Made by a program: the position numbers and the translations under genes | Notes under the pieces: generated by a model | What the model saw: only the letters and a program-made list of their open reading frames with translations | Told to the model about the DNA's origin: nothing | The model's database searches: none | Source: Hydractinia symbiolongicarpus | Taxonomy: Eukaryota > Cnidaria > Hydrozoa > Anthoathecata > Hydractiniidae | Length of the DNA stretch: 64,000 bases | Reading direction: 5' to 3' | Assembly: GCF_029227915.1 (NCBI RefSeq) | Contig: NC_079886.1 | Span: 22,792,501-22,856,500, forward strand | Shown: positions 10,327-24,502 of the stretch, in pieces | Layout: each line of letters starts with the position of its first letter | Numbering within the stretch: the first letter of the stretch is position 1

Positions 10327-13300
10327 CTAAATTAACAAATTTAATAATATTAGTAGGATAATTCATTAACCAAAAGATTTAAAAATATGCCTTAGCTCGG
10401 TTAAACTATATGTTTGAATATCGAATAAAAATATCGTAAAATAAAAGCAAATAAATAAATACAACAAGTAATGTGTATAAATATAATCATGAAAAAGTAA
10501 AGAAATAAACTGTATTCAGGAATTCGTTTAGAAAAAAGAGAAATATACGAAGATGAGGGGTTGTGGTAAATGCGCATTAGATAAAAAGATCAGAACAGAA
10601 AAGCAGCGGTCTAACTTTTCAGTTTTGTTTTTGTCCAGATGCAGTCTAGATATGCACAAGGTATACCAAGCATACAACTGAAAATGACACGTACTTTTGA
10701 CATTACTCAAACCAACAGCGCATGATGAATATCTATATCTCGATAATTCGCAAACATATTGGCAATCTTCGGTTTCCGTAACGTTTGTATTTATGTAGGA
10801 ATATCTATATATTGTATATGTTTTTCCGTTGTATGTGTGCGTGACGGGTGTCTTTTTTGTTTCGTAACAACTTCGTGTCCTGATACCCTCTTTGCTGCAC
10901 CAGCTCCAAGAATGCCATTTCCCGTTACATACTAAAAAAAGCGTCTCACTGTAAAATACACAGTAACCAATTTAACCGAACAAATATTTATCAAAACAAT
11001 ATACACTTTTAGTTTTTTAACTTTTGTCTACACATGTAAAACTTATTTCGTCGAAATTAAGCTACTGTGTTTTTGTCAAAATTTCATTTTTCATTTTATG
11101 GAATTTGCACAATTTAAACAGGACAACATTAACAGCTTAACTGGTAGCGAAACGTTTGTATACCTTGAGATAGTTTTTTGCTAAAATCCTCGAAATTAAA
11201 ATTCGCAAAAATTTGTTTTTTTCGAAGGTAATTTAAATTATCTTTCTAAGCAGAATATGTTTTAACAAAATGTTTCCTACAGTAGAAATTATAGTTAAGA
11301 AAATAATCACCGACTTACTTGGCTTAAAGTCGCCTAAAATAAAAAAAGAGAAGTAAATTTTAGACAGTGTGAGATACATTGGTAAATGATAAAGAAGTAA
11401 GAAAATGTATACACATAGCTTATCTATAAGCGTATTTTGTAACAAGTTAAAAAATTTAATAAATTAATACTATTTACCTGTGTTTTGAAGACAGTATCGC
11501 GACCTGATAATGTCGCAATTGCTGAATCCATCTAACTTGTATGCGAAAAAATTAGAACATTTCTGTACTAAAACGTTTTGTTTGAACTGACATTGGCAAG
11601 GGAGATAATTGCCAAAGAACGGATAACCCGGATGATGAACACAAAGGCTTCTTACTACTGGACCTTCTGTTTCATTTGGATGTTTTCCATCAATCCATGT
11701 CACTGTGTTCGATTGACATTTCCCAATTGGAAAGATTGGACCACTGGAATTGCAACCCTCGTGCAATTTCAAGTATTCTCCCTTTGAAGACATGAAGCGC
11801 ACCGGATGTTTGAAACCTCCATCACACTGCTGGGAGGATGGATCAGTACTTGACCAAAATCTTGAATCGTCTATTACTGTCTGATAGTTTGAGCATAGAT
11901 CTATAGAGCTGGCTGGTCCAACATAGGTTGCCTTGCTTTTACTGTTCACTATAATATATAAAGTTTTGTCAATTTTAAAGACGACATTCTTAAGGGGAGA
12001 AACTTGTCACAATTTTAATAAGCCATCAGTTACTTACAAGTATGTTGAGGGACAGTGCATGCTCTTGATTGACCCAGAGGAAAGTCGTTTCTTTTGTATA
12101 TAAAAAAATTTCCACAGTTAATTACGTTTATATCTGTACTTGTTTGACATTCACATGTAGTTGGATGAGAGAAGCAAAGCTTTGTTTTCTTCAATTCTAA
12201 TAAACGGAAGTGGGAAATTATTGAAGTCGAAATTAAATACAGCATTGATGTCCAAACTCAATATGTTTGATAAATGCTAAAAAGTTAAATAATCCTTAAT
12301 TTAGAAGAATAGAGAATAGAATAGATCTCGTAATTTATTTATGTAAACATGTCATTACGTTTTGTTTTTTTCGTGTGTTGCACAGACAATACAAAAAGGA
12401 GAAGGGTGAGAAACTATTAATTAATGACAAGAATGACATTCAGAAGTTGAGGTACGCATGTCGCACTAAAAAAATGCAACCAAGAAGTATTAAAATTTGC
12501 TTGGAAAAATGTTATAAAAACTAAGTGAAAGGAAAGCCATTGGCAATGATTATTAGTCCATCTTTCACTTATATCACACACTTACCATTTGTTACTGCAG
12601 GATGTGAGCTATGCAACCAACCTCTGTAAAAAGCACCACATGGAGATCTATCCATAAATCCAGACGTTTCAGTTAAAACTGATATACACTTATCAGGTAT
12701 GACAGCGTCAAAAACATTTGTTGAATTACTTCCAAGAAAACGTGTCCAATCTTTTGTGAATAATGAATCTTGAAGTTGTGTGTTTATATCTGAACCAGAT
12801 GTTTGGTTTGAATTCCAAAACCTGCTGTTGTCTGTGACGTTAACGTAATTTTGACATTCCAGTCTTCGTGGTCCTATGGAAAGATTACTCAGCGTTAATA
12901 GAAAATTTGCAGCAGTATTTAGCTTTGTTTCTATGGTGCATAAAAAATTGTTTTCGTGCATTTTTAGGAAGAAATTTCTTGTAAATATTAATGAAACTTA
13001 TGAAATCTTAGTTAGTGAAAAAAATTAACTGCATAATGATAAAATGCCCATCTAACCTTCTGTTTGTGTTCGTGTTCGACTTGAACAATAAACACCACCT
13101 TTGAAAAGAAATGTTCGCGCGTTCGTCTGCTTTAAATGATATACATGGAAATCACCACAATTCCTTACATATATTGGAAAAGTTTCTCGACAATTTAAAT
13201 TCCAAAAACAGAAAAAACCATTAGGTGTTGGACGACAAGATTTCTGTGGGTCTCTACTAAAAAATGGTGCTTCATATCGACAGATCTGCACATCTCTTTT

Positions 13301-16300
13301 AACTAAACCTGATATAGAGAAAAGAAAATATAACGACATTTTTTCAAACTAAAATCATTGTTTAAAATAAGAACTATTTCACGGTATATTCTACTAACCA
13401 TCTTTGACTTTTGGGTGTGGTTGCTTCAATGTGTAAAGATTTGAAGTGACGAAGAATGCGCCGTTGATTGTTTGTTCGATTGTTGATTGTGATCCACAGA
13501 CTGTAAATGTCTATAACATCATGAAATCACTCACACAGTAACAAATGCAATAAAAGAATACAATAAAAGAAATTACAAAATGGACCCTCTTTAAATAATA
13601 CCTAGGCATAATTTAACATAGCTAAGAATCATTCAAAATGTTCAGGCATAGTTTTTGAAACCATACACTATGTGCAATAACTTTAGCTCAAGTTTATAAT
13701 AATGAGGGAGAAATGTGTGATTTGGTTAGATATAAGTTTAAATAAAAAAACTAGTTTTTTTTAGTCTCCTATCGTAATACCCGTATTTTACTAAAAATGG
13801 TAGCCGAATTTCCAGTTTGTGCTTAGGATACACAAAATAGCAATGTTAAGACCTATGCACAGACGGTAATTTCGTGAATTTTTCCATGAGCTAACGACTA
13901 TCTGATATGAAAGAACACAATGTAGCCTTTGCGCGATGATATAATTTGTATAGTAGTTACAAAGATGCTATATGTAGACGATTTGAATGTGCAGATACAT
14001 CAACGCTGTATTCGTTATGCCTTGGAGGAAGAAAGGATAATTACGGAGTTCGTTTTTTATTAGAAATTTAGATACATACATTAGGAAGGAACATATCCGG
14101 ATCATTTGGCAAGCCCTCTTGAAGTTGTTGGCTCATTCCACCAAATCTGTACCAACCCGTCGATAAGAGGGAGTCATCAGCGAATGCCCTGATATTGTTG
14201 TCATGGAGACGGTCAGGGTTTGACAATACGTTGTAATTGTCGGCACGACATTCCAATGGTATGACTTCTTTTTCTTCTTCTATATAATGAATTAGTTAAT
14301 GAAATACTGAAACTAGTTTCTTTGATTTAATTTTCTTTTTTGTTAATTTTGTTTGCAATATTGTTGAGAAACTAAGAACTTACCTGGACATGATTCTTTA
14401 ATCTCTGAAGGTTCTAGATAGAAAACAGAAATACGTTTTAATTGCCTACTCCTTTTAGATACCAAATTTTATCAGTACTTCGAAAAATAATGGCAAAGTT
14501 TACCTGCAGTTGGTCGAGGTGCAGGAGTGTCTAAATGAAGTAATTAAAAATATGTTTCATTATTAGTCTTAAGAATCTACTTAGTAAATATTGTTAGCAA
14601 AGCTTTCTTTATATAATAAAAAGGTAAGGATTTCTAACCTTGGTGTTCTAAGCAATATCTACCAATACAATCTTCAATTGGATCTAACTGGTACGCGAAA
14701 TAGGTGGTACAATTCTGCACAAGGATCGGTCTTCTAATCGTACAGTCACAAATATCGTACTTTCCAGACAAGGGATATCCATTTGGTTTATGTATGCAAA
14801 CATATCTGGGCACAAGACCCATTTCAACGCTTGGATGTGCTCCATCCAGCCACATAGCACCCTTAGAAGAGCACCTGCCGACAGGAAATACTGAACCATC
14901 TATGTTGCATCCTTCTTTTAGCTTTAAATTATCTCCCTCTGACGACATGAAACTCACACCTTGTCGGAATTTGGCATCGCATTTAGCATGAGTAGGTTCA
15001 ATGGTGCTCCAGAAACGTGTATCGTCTTCTATGGTTGTTTTACTGCTGCAGAAATCGTTATATTGCGATGGAAGATCTGTTGGAGACTCCATGGTTGGCT
15101 CAGAACCTATGTAGTTCAGAAGATTAATCCTTATATTTGTGTCTGTAAGTTTTCCTAACTGCAAATTATTACGCATTTCAATGGAATTTATTCTGTCAGG
15201 TTAGCACAAATAGATGAGTTTCACAGAAAATTACCTTGCTGCTTTAACACAGTGCACGCTCGAGCGGTGCACATTGGGAAGGTGGTGCGTTTATAAATGT
15301 GGAAATTACCACAGTTGATAATGCTTATTTCTGATGAAGCCTGACATTCACATGTTGTTGGAGAGGAGAAGCAAAGTGGGCGCTTCACAAGCTCTATAAA
15401 TAGACGAGATAAATCAACTGAAGAGTTTGATGAAGCTAAAAAATTATTTTTACTCTCTTTAAAGCTTTAAAACCTTTTTACACCAACTGCATTCTTAAAA
15501 AATAATTGTTCTTTAACACAGTGAATATGATTACCTCCTTCTTCTGTAGGATGAACACCCATTATCCATCCTCTGTACATTGCACCGCATGGTGGTCGAT
15601 CCATATATCCAGCAATATCTGTTATAACTGATGGACAGTTTTCCGCAATCACAGCATCAGTACCATTCTGAGATAGAAACCTAGTCCATTGTTTAGTGAA
15701 CAGAGAATCCTGACACGTGCGGCCAACATCACGCCCAGGTATTATATTTGCATCCCAAAATCTACTAGCATCTGTTAAATTAACGTAGTGCTGGCATTCT
15801 AATCGTGGTGAAGCTACGAAGAAAATATAGATCAAGTAGTAATCAGACAGAACAACAATTAGCAAAAATAAATACCACTAATTCCAAGTAATATAGCAAA
15901 TTATTATTCCTGAAAACTATATCTGCATTATTTGTGGGGTCAATCACAATGCTGACAGCATCATAATATAAAGTAGACTATTAAAAAAATTCTAAAAACA
16001 CCATCACTAGGGATTGTGCAAAAAGAGACATAAATAAATAAATATCCACTATACCTTCAGTTTGGGAAATTGTTTTCTCAGTACAGTACGTTCCACCTGC
16101 TCTCGTTGGCTGTAAATAATAAACAAAAAAGTCTCCGCAATTTCGAACATGCACATCTGTTTCTCTTGTACAACTGGACATCCATATGCACTTTGCAGCA
16201 TCTCCACTCCCTGTGCAACTTGACTTCAATGCAGTATAGCGACAAATGTCAATACTGTTCTGGACAATGCCTGCGTAAATTTAAGTTAGTAATATACACT

Positions 16301-17429
16301 TGATTAATCACAAATTATTTTCACTGTATTTTAGAGGTTCTGATGCGAAATATGCATTTTTGATCAACCGCGAAATTAAAATACTGCGAATTTCTTATAC
16401 TTATCTAACCGCGAAAATAAAATAAAAAAAACGCGAATAACATGCAATAAAGTCGATTGATGAAATATCAACATGGGGTTATTTCCCTGAGGCAATCATA
16501 TAATTTTTAAAATTGATATACACCAACCGTCTCCTGCTTTTGGATGTGCCTGCTTCATCACATAAAGTTCTGATGTTGTTACTTGGGAGGAATCTTCCAT
16601 TAAATGCGTTCCACATGGATGGAATGTTTCCTAAAAGTCAACAGATTAGATTAATAATACTTTTCTTTACAGCACTGGTCACAGCAAAGCTTATAACTGG
16701 CTTATTCTTCCAGAAATAATTTCCTAGGCTAAGTTAAATTATGCTAATTGCTAATTTATCAGCATTGTATATTTTGGTTAAGCTGCTTAGTTATACTACG
16801 ATGATGTTTTTGAAAAGAAACAAGATTTCTAATTCAAACAGATTAGAAATAAAGTGCTTGTATAAAATAATTCAATTTTTATTGTTCAAAACGTTTGAAA
16901 AAGTTTCACATTTGTAGATGCAACAGAAAGTATAGCACCATATAGGGTGTATATGGGACAAGGTTCCCAATCCTACATAATGCAAACCATAATACATCAT
17001 TATACATCATTTTCAGCGCACTCCTAGTCCAACTCACTTTTAGCATCAAACTTGCGGAGAAATCTTGGATAGCAACTTTTAATTCCTTTCCTTCACCATA
17101 AAACCGATACCATCCTTCTGTCAAATTCTGATCATCCACAGATGGAATAGAGATAGATGAGTTGAACAATCTCGCCGTTTCTGTTAGGATTTGATAATTG
17201 TCTGGCTGACATTCTGAAGGTATATATGCTGCACCTAGATAATTGGAAAGCACTTTTAAAGGAAGGAATATGAAAAGAAACAAACTGTCTTTCAAATGAC
17301 ACTACGGATCAACCAAGCGAATGAGTGACGCAAATAAACGAACAGAAAAACAAGCTGGTTTTTTGAAAAATATTTTTTACCTATGTCGGCATGAAGTAAT
17401 AGGATGAACAATAAAATTTTCTGTAACAT
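8464..17429 (-). CDS. secreted protein with six D8C domains, TSR and two MAM-like domains (21 exons)
   Basis: Exons, 5' to 3': 17429-17381, 17234-17038, 16630-16528, 16270-16055, 15813-15535, 15393-15235, 15106-14639, 14530-14504, 14413-14384, 14279-14080, 13510-13399, 13308-13057, 12873-12586, 12196-12038, 11948-11478, 10931-10695, 10326-10043, 9733-9634, 9398-9282, 8984-8719, 8580-8464. They sum to 4131 nt, or 1376 residues plus stop, with every phase matching. Residues 1-16 are a signal peptide (MLQKILLFILLL). Six D8C domains follow at about 18-188, 189-334, 335-490, 510-697, 698-846 and 847-1003. They are marked by GWYRF, YRGW or WLDG, then HP, then VRNCGDF or INCGNF-type motifs and paired cysteines. 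Residues 1004-1030 (CNGKWHSWSWCS, R.RSC) resemble a thrombospondin type-1 repeat. Two MAM-like domains end the protein. D8C is known from uromodulin, GP2 and OIT3. No TM segment is seen, so the product is probably extracellular. The paralogue lies at 46.2-54.1 kb. Confidence 0.9.
9015..9249. repeat. (GAAC)n microsatellite, about 58 units
   Basis: This is an essentially perfect tetranucleotide array of about 235 bp. It lies in the intron between exons 20 and 19 of the minus-strand D8C gene. As 4 is not a multiple of 3 and the unit contains no stop in any phase, all three plus-strand and minus-strand frames stay open, producing spurious Asn-Glu-Arg-Thr or Phe-Val-Arg-Ser ORFs. It is not coding. 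Confidence 0.98.
10695..10931 (-). other. thrombospondin type-1-like repeat exon
   Basis: This exon starts at phase 1 with VCNGKWHSWSWCSKEG and then IRTRSC, matching the TSR pattern W-S-x-W-S-x-C ... R-x-R-x-C. The rest (to about residue 1082) holds further Cys residues (DCQYVCEL, SSCAVG) and probably leads into the first MAM-like domain. The donor is AAAA/GTACGT, chosen because it keeps phase 1 with the next exon; without splicing the frame runs on to a stop at 10528. The paralogue has no counterpart. Confidence 0.7.
11478..14279 (-). other. D8C cassette 2 of the minus-strand gene (exons 10-15, three D8C domains)
   Basis: Exon lengths of 200, 112, 252, 288, 159 and 471 nt track cassette 1 one for one, with the same phases, including the single phase-0 junction. 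Motifs repeat in order: GWYRFGGM, YVRNCGDFHVYHL, CGAFYRGW, INCGNFFIYKR, TWIDGKHP and VQKCSNFFAYKLD. To keep phase 0 at the second junction, exon 11 must start at the upstream acceptor (gttatag at about 13511-13517), which also restores the expected TFTVCGS reading. Confidence 0.88.
14639..17234 (-). other. D8C cassette 1 of the minus-strand gene (exons 2-7, three D8C domains)
   Basis: Six exons of 197, 103, 216, 279, 159 and 468 nt code three D8C domains: the first from three exons, the second from two and the third from one. All boundaries are phase 1 except exon 2/3, which is phase 0 inside the first domain. Landmarks are GWYRFYGEG and VRNCGDFFVYYL in domain 1, CGAMYRGW and IINCGNFHIYKR in domain 2, and MWLDGAHP and VQNCTTYFAYQLDP in domain 3. 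The cassette is followed by two tiny phase-1 linker exons (27 and 30 nt, Pro/Thr/Glu-rich), then a second copy. Confidence 0.88.
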
Positions 17430-20400
17430 CTCCTAAACGAAATTACCAAAATGATTAATTTAACAGAACCAATCAAAAAATAAAACGCAAGCAAGATTTA
17501 AATTTCACAATTAAATTATAGATATATATATATATATTAAAAGTCGCAAAAAAATTATTCACTGTTATAAATTTGAAGTTAGATTTCACGTGCATTCGAA
17601 CTTTTGCGGATTGATATAATATTAGTGACATTTGAAAACGTTTGTTCATGCCGAATGTTCTGTTTTTAATCGCAAAAGGCGCTCCTTATTTTATTAGATA
17701 TGTTTCATAACACAATCAGGTTGAAATTTCAGGTTACGAACAATAGGTCTAAAAATAATGACCAGCCTGGTGATAATTTTAGTATTTTTATAAAAAAAGA
17801 TAGATAGTTAGATAGTTTTCATATGTAAGTAGGGTACAGGCCACACGTTCTAATGGAAAACAAACATCTTGGGTCTTTTAATCCTATAGCTTGTGTTTCG
17901 CCAGTTATGAAGTTCAAAATTGTTATAACAGATTGATTGAAAATTTTTCAGCAATATCACGTTTTTATTATTGTTTTGTTTAAAAAAAGCCTGACGTCAA
18001 TACAGACACCAAATGTTTATTGTTTTGGAGAAAGATGCATTTATTTATAATTGTACGAGACCCCGCACTAGTTGGGCTGATGTGTCAAGGAAATATTTGA
18101 GATCCTCCCCCCCTTGGATTGACTAAAACAGGTTTCTTGCATAAATCTCTGCTGTATTTACCATGGCTGCTATAGCCTTTAATATATTAGTTTCGAATCC
18201 AACTTTGTGTAACTCTTACACCAAACATGACCAATACAAATTTGCTACGAGAGAAACATGTTTGTAGACACGAAGTCAAAACTCGAATATGCAGTGAGAC
18301 ATTCATAACAAGTGGTGCATGTCAGAAGAAGAATTACTTCTTGTTTACAAGACAATTAAATGCTGTAATATATCATTTTAATGGTAACATTACATAAGAG
18401 AAAATCTTCCTCAGAGCAGCCCTGACAATAAACATTTTAAAAATTTAAATGAGCAGCACGTAATAAGGCTTTATAACTTTGAAAATTGTAACTTGATCAA
18501 AGAAGATTCAAGATTTCTGATACATTATTTTCTTATTTTATATTACTTTTTTTCTTTACAGCATTCTGTTTTCATATATATATATTTCCACCACATACTG
18601 TTTAAACTGATACAACTCTACATATATCCTGCATGGGTGCTTTGATAGCAACAGAGTTGCGATATCCTGAAAGTATTAGGCAATTGTAATAAAAACCAAT
18701 ATGGAATTTGTCGTCATCATTTTGCTTATATCAACAAAGGATACAACTTTATCAGTATTATATAACATGAATGCAACAGCAAGGTGATTGGGTCAACTTC
18801 TACAATTAAAATTGACTAAGAAATAAGAAAGACTAAGAAATACTGTATAATTAAAGTAATATTAATATATTTCTTTGTTTCTTTTATGTGCGAAAAACTG
18901 AAAGTATACTCGCTTTTGCTTTTATAAGAATATACTTTATAACAATACCAGGCTGAGATTCTATGTTTAAAACAATAAGTCTATTGTTAAGAATAAGAGA
19001 CAAATAAAAATAATGACCAGTGATTTAAAAATTGTAGTTACTTTTGCAATGACACTTTAAGCAAAATGTTTGGGTCCAAAAATTACTTTTAAAGCAATTC
19101 CTTTAAAAATGGCAACGCATTCAACGGTTATCGATGGCTATTAATATCATCAAGCTAAGGTTAACGAGTTTTGCCCAACGGAATAAAAGAATTAGTATGC
19201 TATATCTGGATTAACTTTTTATCTCTTGCGGATTTCCACAGGGATTCATTAAGAAAGATGAATGTCAAATATTTATTCCAATTTGCTTATCAGTGTAAAT
19301 GAAGACATTTGGCATCTAGCAGTATATTACTTGCTTGTAATGCTCCATACGTTACAAGCTTTCGACACACTGCCGGTAAGGGGAAACCAACCAAATAGCT
19401 AGTACACATATCCAGTAAAATGCGGTATCAGATTTCTTGCCGCCATCAACAAATAAAGCTGGTTAGAAATAAACTCTTTGTTTACAAAAAGATATCCACT
19501 TCGCGCTTCTCCTTTTTATATACTACAAGTTTAATGCAATCCAAATGCTTATATAGGAGTTTAAATGAGAAACATTTAAGATGGCACTTGGAAGACCGCT
19601 CTCTGTTCCTATTAAAATACTGAGGATTAAATTTTTAACTACGTTAAATAAAAGAAAGAAGGAATACGAAGAATTGATAGTTCAGTATTTTTTAGCTCCC
19701 ACTGTTATACGAATTATGACATGCTTAGGAACCATACAGAAAAGGTCTATGTCTGCAAATTTGTTCTGGAATAACTAATACTTGACTAGCTCTTTGCATT
19801 ATCTAGTTTTGCATCCACAATAGCATGTTTACTTGGGTTGATACAAAATTTTTGACAATAAATAAAAATTAAACAAATCATACCTGATGCAATAACTTTT
19901 CACATTGAGAGTGACTTTCCAATGAAACTGAATTTGTTATGCATTTCAATGACGTTTAGCCATTATTTATATCTGTGTAATAGATTGGTTCACCCACTCG
20001 ATTTAATTACAACAACAATAACTTTTGTCCATGCTAATGGGTGCTATCTGCCTTCAGGAAAGGATTTAATTCTTTAATATTACTTCGTGCTCAGGCTCAC
20101 CAATGATTAATCCTATGACACAGAAGGACGTTAAGGTTGGGGTTGGTTCGTAGAATGTAGAAAGGATCTAGTTTAACTTATTTTCTATGCATTACATAAG
20201 ACGGATAGGAATAAGTCCTGCTTCCGTGTACGTTCATTATATCACCTGACCTGGAAGGTGAGGACACCAAAGCTGCATTTAACCATAATCGAAAGGATAT
20301 TGTTAAAGATAATGTATGGCAAATACATGGCAGCTATTTGCATTGATTTTTTGACTATGATAGTTGATAAAGCGAACAAAATTGTGTTGATATCAGCAAT

Positions 20401-23400
20401 AATCGAAGAAAGAACTCTTTTAAAGTCAATTATACAATGGATACTGCTAAGGATTTTTGTGGGTTTTTTAAGTCAAAATCATTTCGTAACATTTTGTTGT
20501 TCAAACATTGTATGCATGGTTAGATAAAATAAGGAGCTTTTGTAAAGAGGTTCCGATTAGAACTTAATTTTTTTTTCTAAAGTAAAAGGTCACTCATGTA
20601 CTAGATCACACGTTAGAGACTTACATAATTGCATTGTAGGATTACTGTATTTAGGCATACTCTTGCTATGCCTAAAGCAAGAGTTTGCCCAAATAAGCAA
20701 GCCAGGTCACACGGTAAACATTTAAACTTTAGCATAGTGGGATTACCGTGTGAAGAAAGATATGTTACTGCGGTGTAATGAAAATAACATTAACATAACA
20801 ATTATATGTCATTAAAAAATCAGGGTATTTGTCAATTAATTAAAATGTTAGGGATCTTTAATTGAAAAAAATGGTAACCCTAGTAACACCCGTACAACTC
20901 TTTGCTAATATCACTAAAATTTTTTAATAGCTTAACGGCGCCATATGACTTGTTTACAAAGCCGAAAAAAGTTTAGAATGACACGCGGAACGATGCGAAT
21001 CATTTCATTTTTCTCCATGCCGTTATTGTCAATAGCGGTTATTTCAGAAAACTAACCAAAGAAAATTTAGATGAAGTTAATCAATTTCACGAATCATTCT
21101 TTAAAGATTTGTCAATGAGCTATCATGTATCTCAAACTCGAGTATATTTATTACCAATGTGGCATGGAATCACCTTTACAGGTCAATTTTAAATTTAAGA
21201 TTTCCAAATTAAGAAAGTTCATTGACCCGCGTGTTTTCACTGGTTGATCTAATGGAAATGCTTGTTGTTGTGTATTTAGTGGACAGCTATGCGTTTCCTA
21301 AGAATTACTAACGACTTCCGTTGCAGCGATCTTTCATAAAAGCAATAAGTCTTTGTTTATCGAGAAGTGATGAAACATGAGGTAAGAATGCGACTCCTTT
21401 CCGGTTAGGCTTCAAATATTTTACGTATTTTAGCGATTTAACAACAAAATCTTTTGAACGTTATGTGTTCTTTTTTCGTTTTTAACACTTCAGTCAATCA
21501 CATTCATATGGCTGGTCAGAGTTTAGTTTTATAAAAATAATAAGGACCACTCTTCATTTCCAGGCTTACTGAATAGTGCGTTCTTTAAAAAGAACATAGT
21601 CAATTTATTTTTGTAAACAAGTGATATGAAAGATATGTAATTGCTTCCTATTCAGTTAATTTGAATCAATTAAATAATTTTGTGCCTAGCGTGATTAATT
21701 TAAGTACCACAACACAAATTGACCAATTAGTAAGAAAATACATTCAAAGAAGATTCAAGCAGAAAGATTATTTTTGTTGATTTCCAATTTTTCGTTGTGA
21801 TCCATTTCAAAAATATGAAAATTTTTTGATTTGATTCAATTGGTCAATGACGTTTGCGCAGAATAAAATGAGAGTAATAATATCAACTTTATCGATCACG
21901 TGCTTCATCTGAAAATAACATTTGCACACAGAGACAGTAAAAATTTATAATGTATTCAAATTTTCATGTGAATATCTGCTTCGATTAGAATTTGCGATCT
22001 CTTGAAAATTTAATTCGACAATAATTGTTCTTAGATTGTTGTTGCTATGTTTTTTGAAAAGGAGTGGTTCCAAAAAAATCACATTCTTTATTGATAATAG
22101 ACATATCAGGGACGAATGTAAATAAATCAAACAGAATCTTCCATTGGATATACTATAAACAAGAAAATGGCGAATTCTTTCGCACAAATTTTCGTAAATA
22201 TTTCCCAAGAAATCACTTTGATCATTGCAATTTTCGTGGGAATTGAACTTGGCAATAGGAATAAGTTTACTTAATGGTGTGTGAAACACCGTGCAAAGTT
22301 ACCATAAAATAGTAGGAAAAACTACAAGACAACAAGATAACAGGGGCATTTCTTCGGCCAACTAATATCACCAATTAATATTTTGAAAGTTGCATCTCTA
22401 CATTTACTAATGTGTATTTCAAGTGAAGAACTTTTAAATTCACAGTTTGTCAGCATTTGGTAACTTTTGACACTGGAGGTACAAAAATTCTTAAAATTGC
22501 AGTGAAAAGAGTTATCGTGAGCATTAACCATGAGAAATGTGGAAGGCTATGGCTATAAAATCCAAAATTATAATCGCTGCAAATATTTAGTGAATAACGT
22601 CTATCTGAGAACCAGCAGGCTTGATAATCAATTTTAAGGACTACCTTTGAAATAAATTATTCCTTGGTAAAAATTTCGAATTTTATAGTTAGAAGGATTA
22701 TAAGAAGAAAAAACTCAGACTAACCATAGTTGGTCAATAAATCTCTAAAAACAACTTTTAGCCACACAACTTGGCCTGATTAATCGATCGCCTGAGGAAG
22801 GGTTGTCATCGGTCAGTTAGGGCGCAATATTTTGCCGGTATTCTTTGGATGATAGAGATCATTTCCACTAACTCAAATTAGTCGCTACCCAATGACGAGT
22901 TTTCGACGGTGACGGCTAGTTTGTATTGGCGAAAGTAAAATAGTGGAGTAAGCTAAATCATGCGCGTAGGTTGATTTGGAACAATAACTTTTTAAACGAA
23001 GAAAAACTTGTCTGACGGTCGCACCGGTGTGTCACCATACTAGTTTTTTACCAGCATGGAGGGTGTTTCAAAATGCACCGCAAATCGAAGAGTAACAGTA
23101 AATGTGTATAGCACACTTTTCTTTGACTTTTGTATTTTTGTTTCCACTGGCGCCCCTTTTATATAACGCTTCCCGTTATCCGAGTGTCAATTAGGCAACA
23201 TGTAGCTTACCAAAAAACTTACCATTGCAATTACACTTAAATTATTTGGTTTTTATACAAATGAATGACCAAAAATTGTCGTATTTAAACTGCACATTGA
23301 TAGCTTGCAAGTGGCCATGTTGTTTTAAATAATAGAAGTTAGCCTGGAGGATAATGAATATGAAAGACAATACATTGCTTAAGTATGCGATACTTCTAAT

Positions 23401-24502
23401 TAGGCTAAAGAGTTTGTAAAAAGTCATGCTCGCACGGTTGGACTATCGATTTGTTGCTATTTTTCTCACGATTGTATAGAAAACGCTACATCTTGTATGG
23501 CTTTATCAGGCTATATATTGCGTATTACCTTCGAACTGGGTGATATGGCCTAAGTAGTATTCTACCTTAGCCTGCTTAGGTGTTTACCGTAACTTCCATT
23601 AGTAGTCCGTGATAGAATACACCAAAACAGCAAATTAATAATTGATGATTTATGTAAAAATTGGGATGATTGTCGCTCCAAATTGTGATGAAATACTGAT
23701 TAAACCTATATCTTATATCATCTTATATCCTTTAGTGTGGCTTTGTAAACTGTAACTAGCTAAAAATGTGAAATGATGACCATTGTTAATGACCAGTGAG
23801 CTAGCTATCGCCAAGTCAACAAGGGCAAGCGGAAATAAGAAAACCTCTTGATTTGAACATTCATTTCAATCTTGTAAATCAACCAAAATATGGTCATGAA
23901 ATTATGCCGATGGAAGAAAAAGAATTGGTGCAGAATATTTCATAACATAAACGATAACGCACTATAATACATATTTTTTTTTGATATATTATTATATTTA
24001 ACTGTTAATTTCATGCATTCTTCCATTGGGCATTGTTTCTCTAGAGATAGCTGACACTTGAGATGACTAAAAAAAGGGTTCTTTTTTTGAAAACAGCATT
24101 AACATAATGAAACCATAAACTTTGTTGAACAGATTTTTAAAAAGAGATGGCTTTAATTCTAGATATTTGAACAAAATCACAAATTGTATAATAGTGATTT
24201 TAATTTAAATTTTACCCACCCCAAGAACTTTAATATCCGGTCAAATGTTAATTGTTGGAAATCTGATGAATTGCAACAAAATGACAATTACGTACTTTAT
24301 CGATATGAGAGCATAAATTACTTAGTTCCGATAGAAGATGCATTGTCTTTCTAATTAAAGGACAACTTTTGTTACACCGGCCGAATTCTTGTCAAAGTCT
24401 AATAGGAAACTTTCTAAAAAGCCAACAAGTGATAAACGACACACCATTTAACAGACACATTTTCATCAACGATCAATTGTTTTCTTTTTTAATTAGCGGA
24501 CA
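17430..24502. other. long gene-poor interval
   Basis: About 7 kb upstream of the minus-strand D8C gene. Open frames here are short, AT-biased and without motifs. It contains an (AT)n run at about 17520-17537 and two adjacent hairpins at 20651-20753. The promoter of the D8C gene should lie at its left end; I see no convincing core element beyond AT-rich DNA. Confidence 0.5.
20651..20753. repeat. two neighbouring inverted repeats (hairpins)
   Basis: TTAGGCATA (20651-20659) pairs with TATGCCTAA (20667-20675) across a 7-base loop. TCACACGGTAA (20707-20717) pairs with TTACCGTGTGA (20743-20753) across 25 bases. Both stems are perfect. They may be part of a small transposon remnant or an RNA structure. 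Nothing else identifies them. Confidence 0.6.

Noticed and set aside
22064-22531. Overlapping ORFs on both strands around 22 kb (including 21945-22289 minus)
   Set aside because: AT-biased, no motifs, no matching splice sites; lengths are within chance for this composition.
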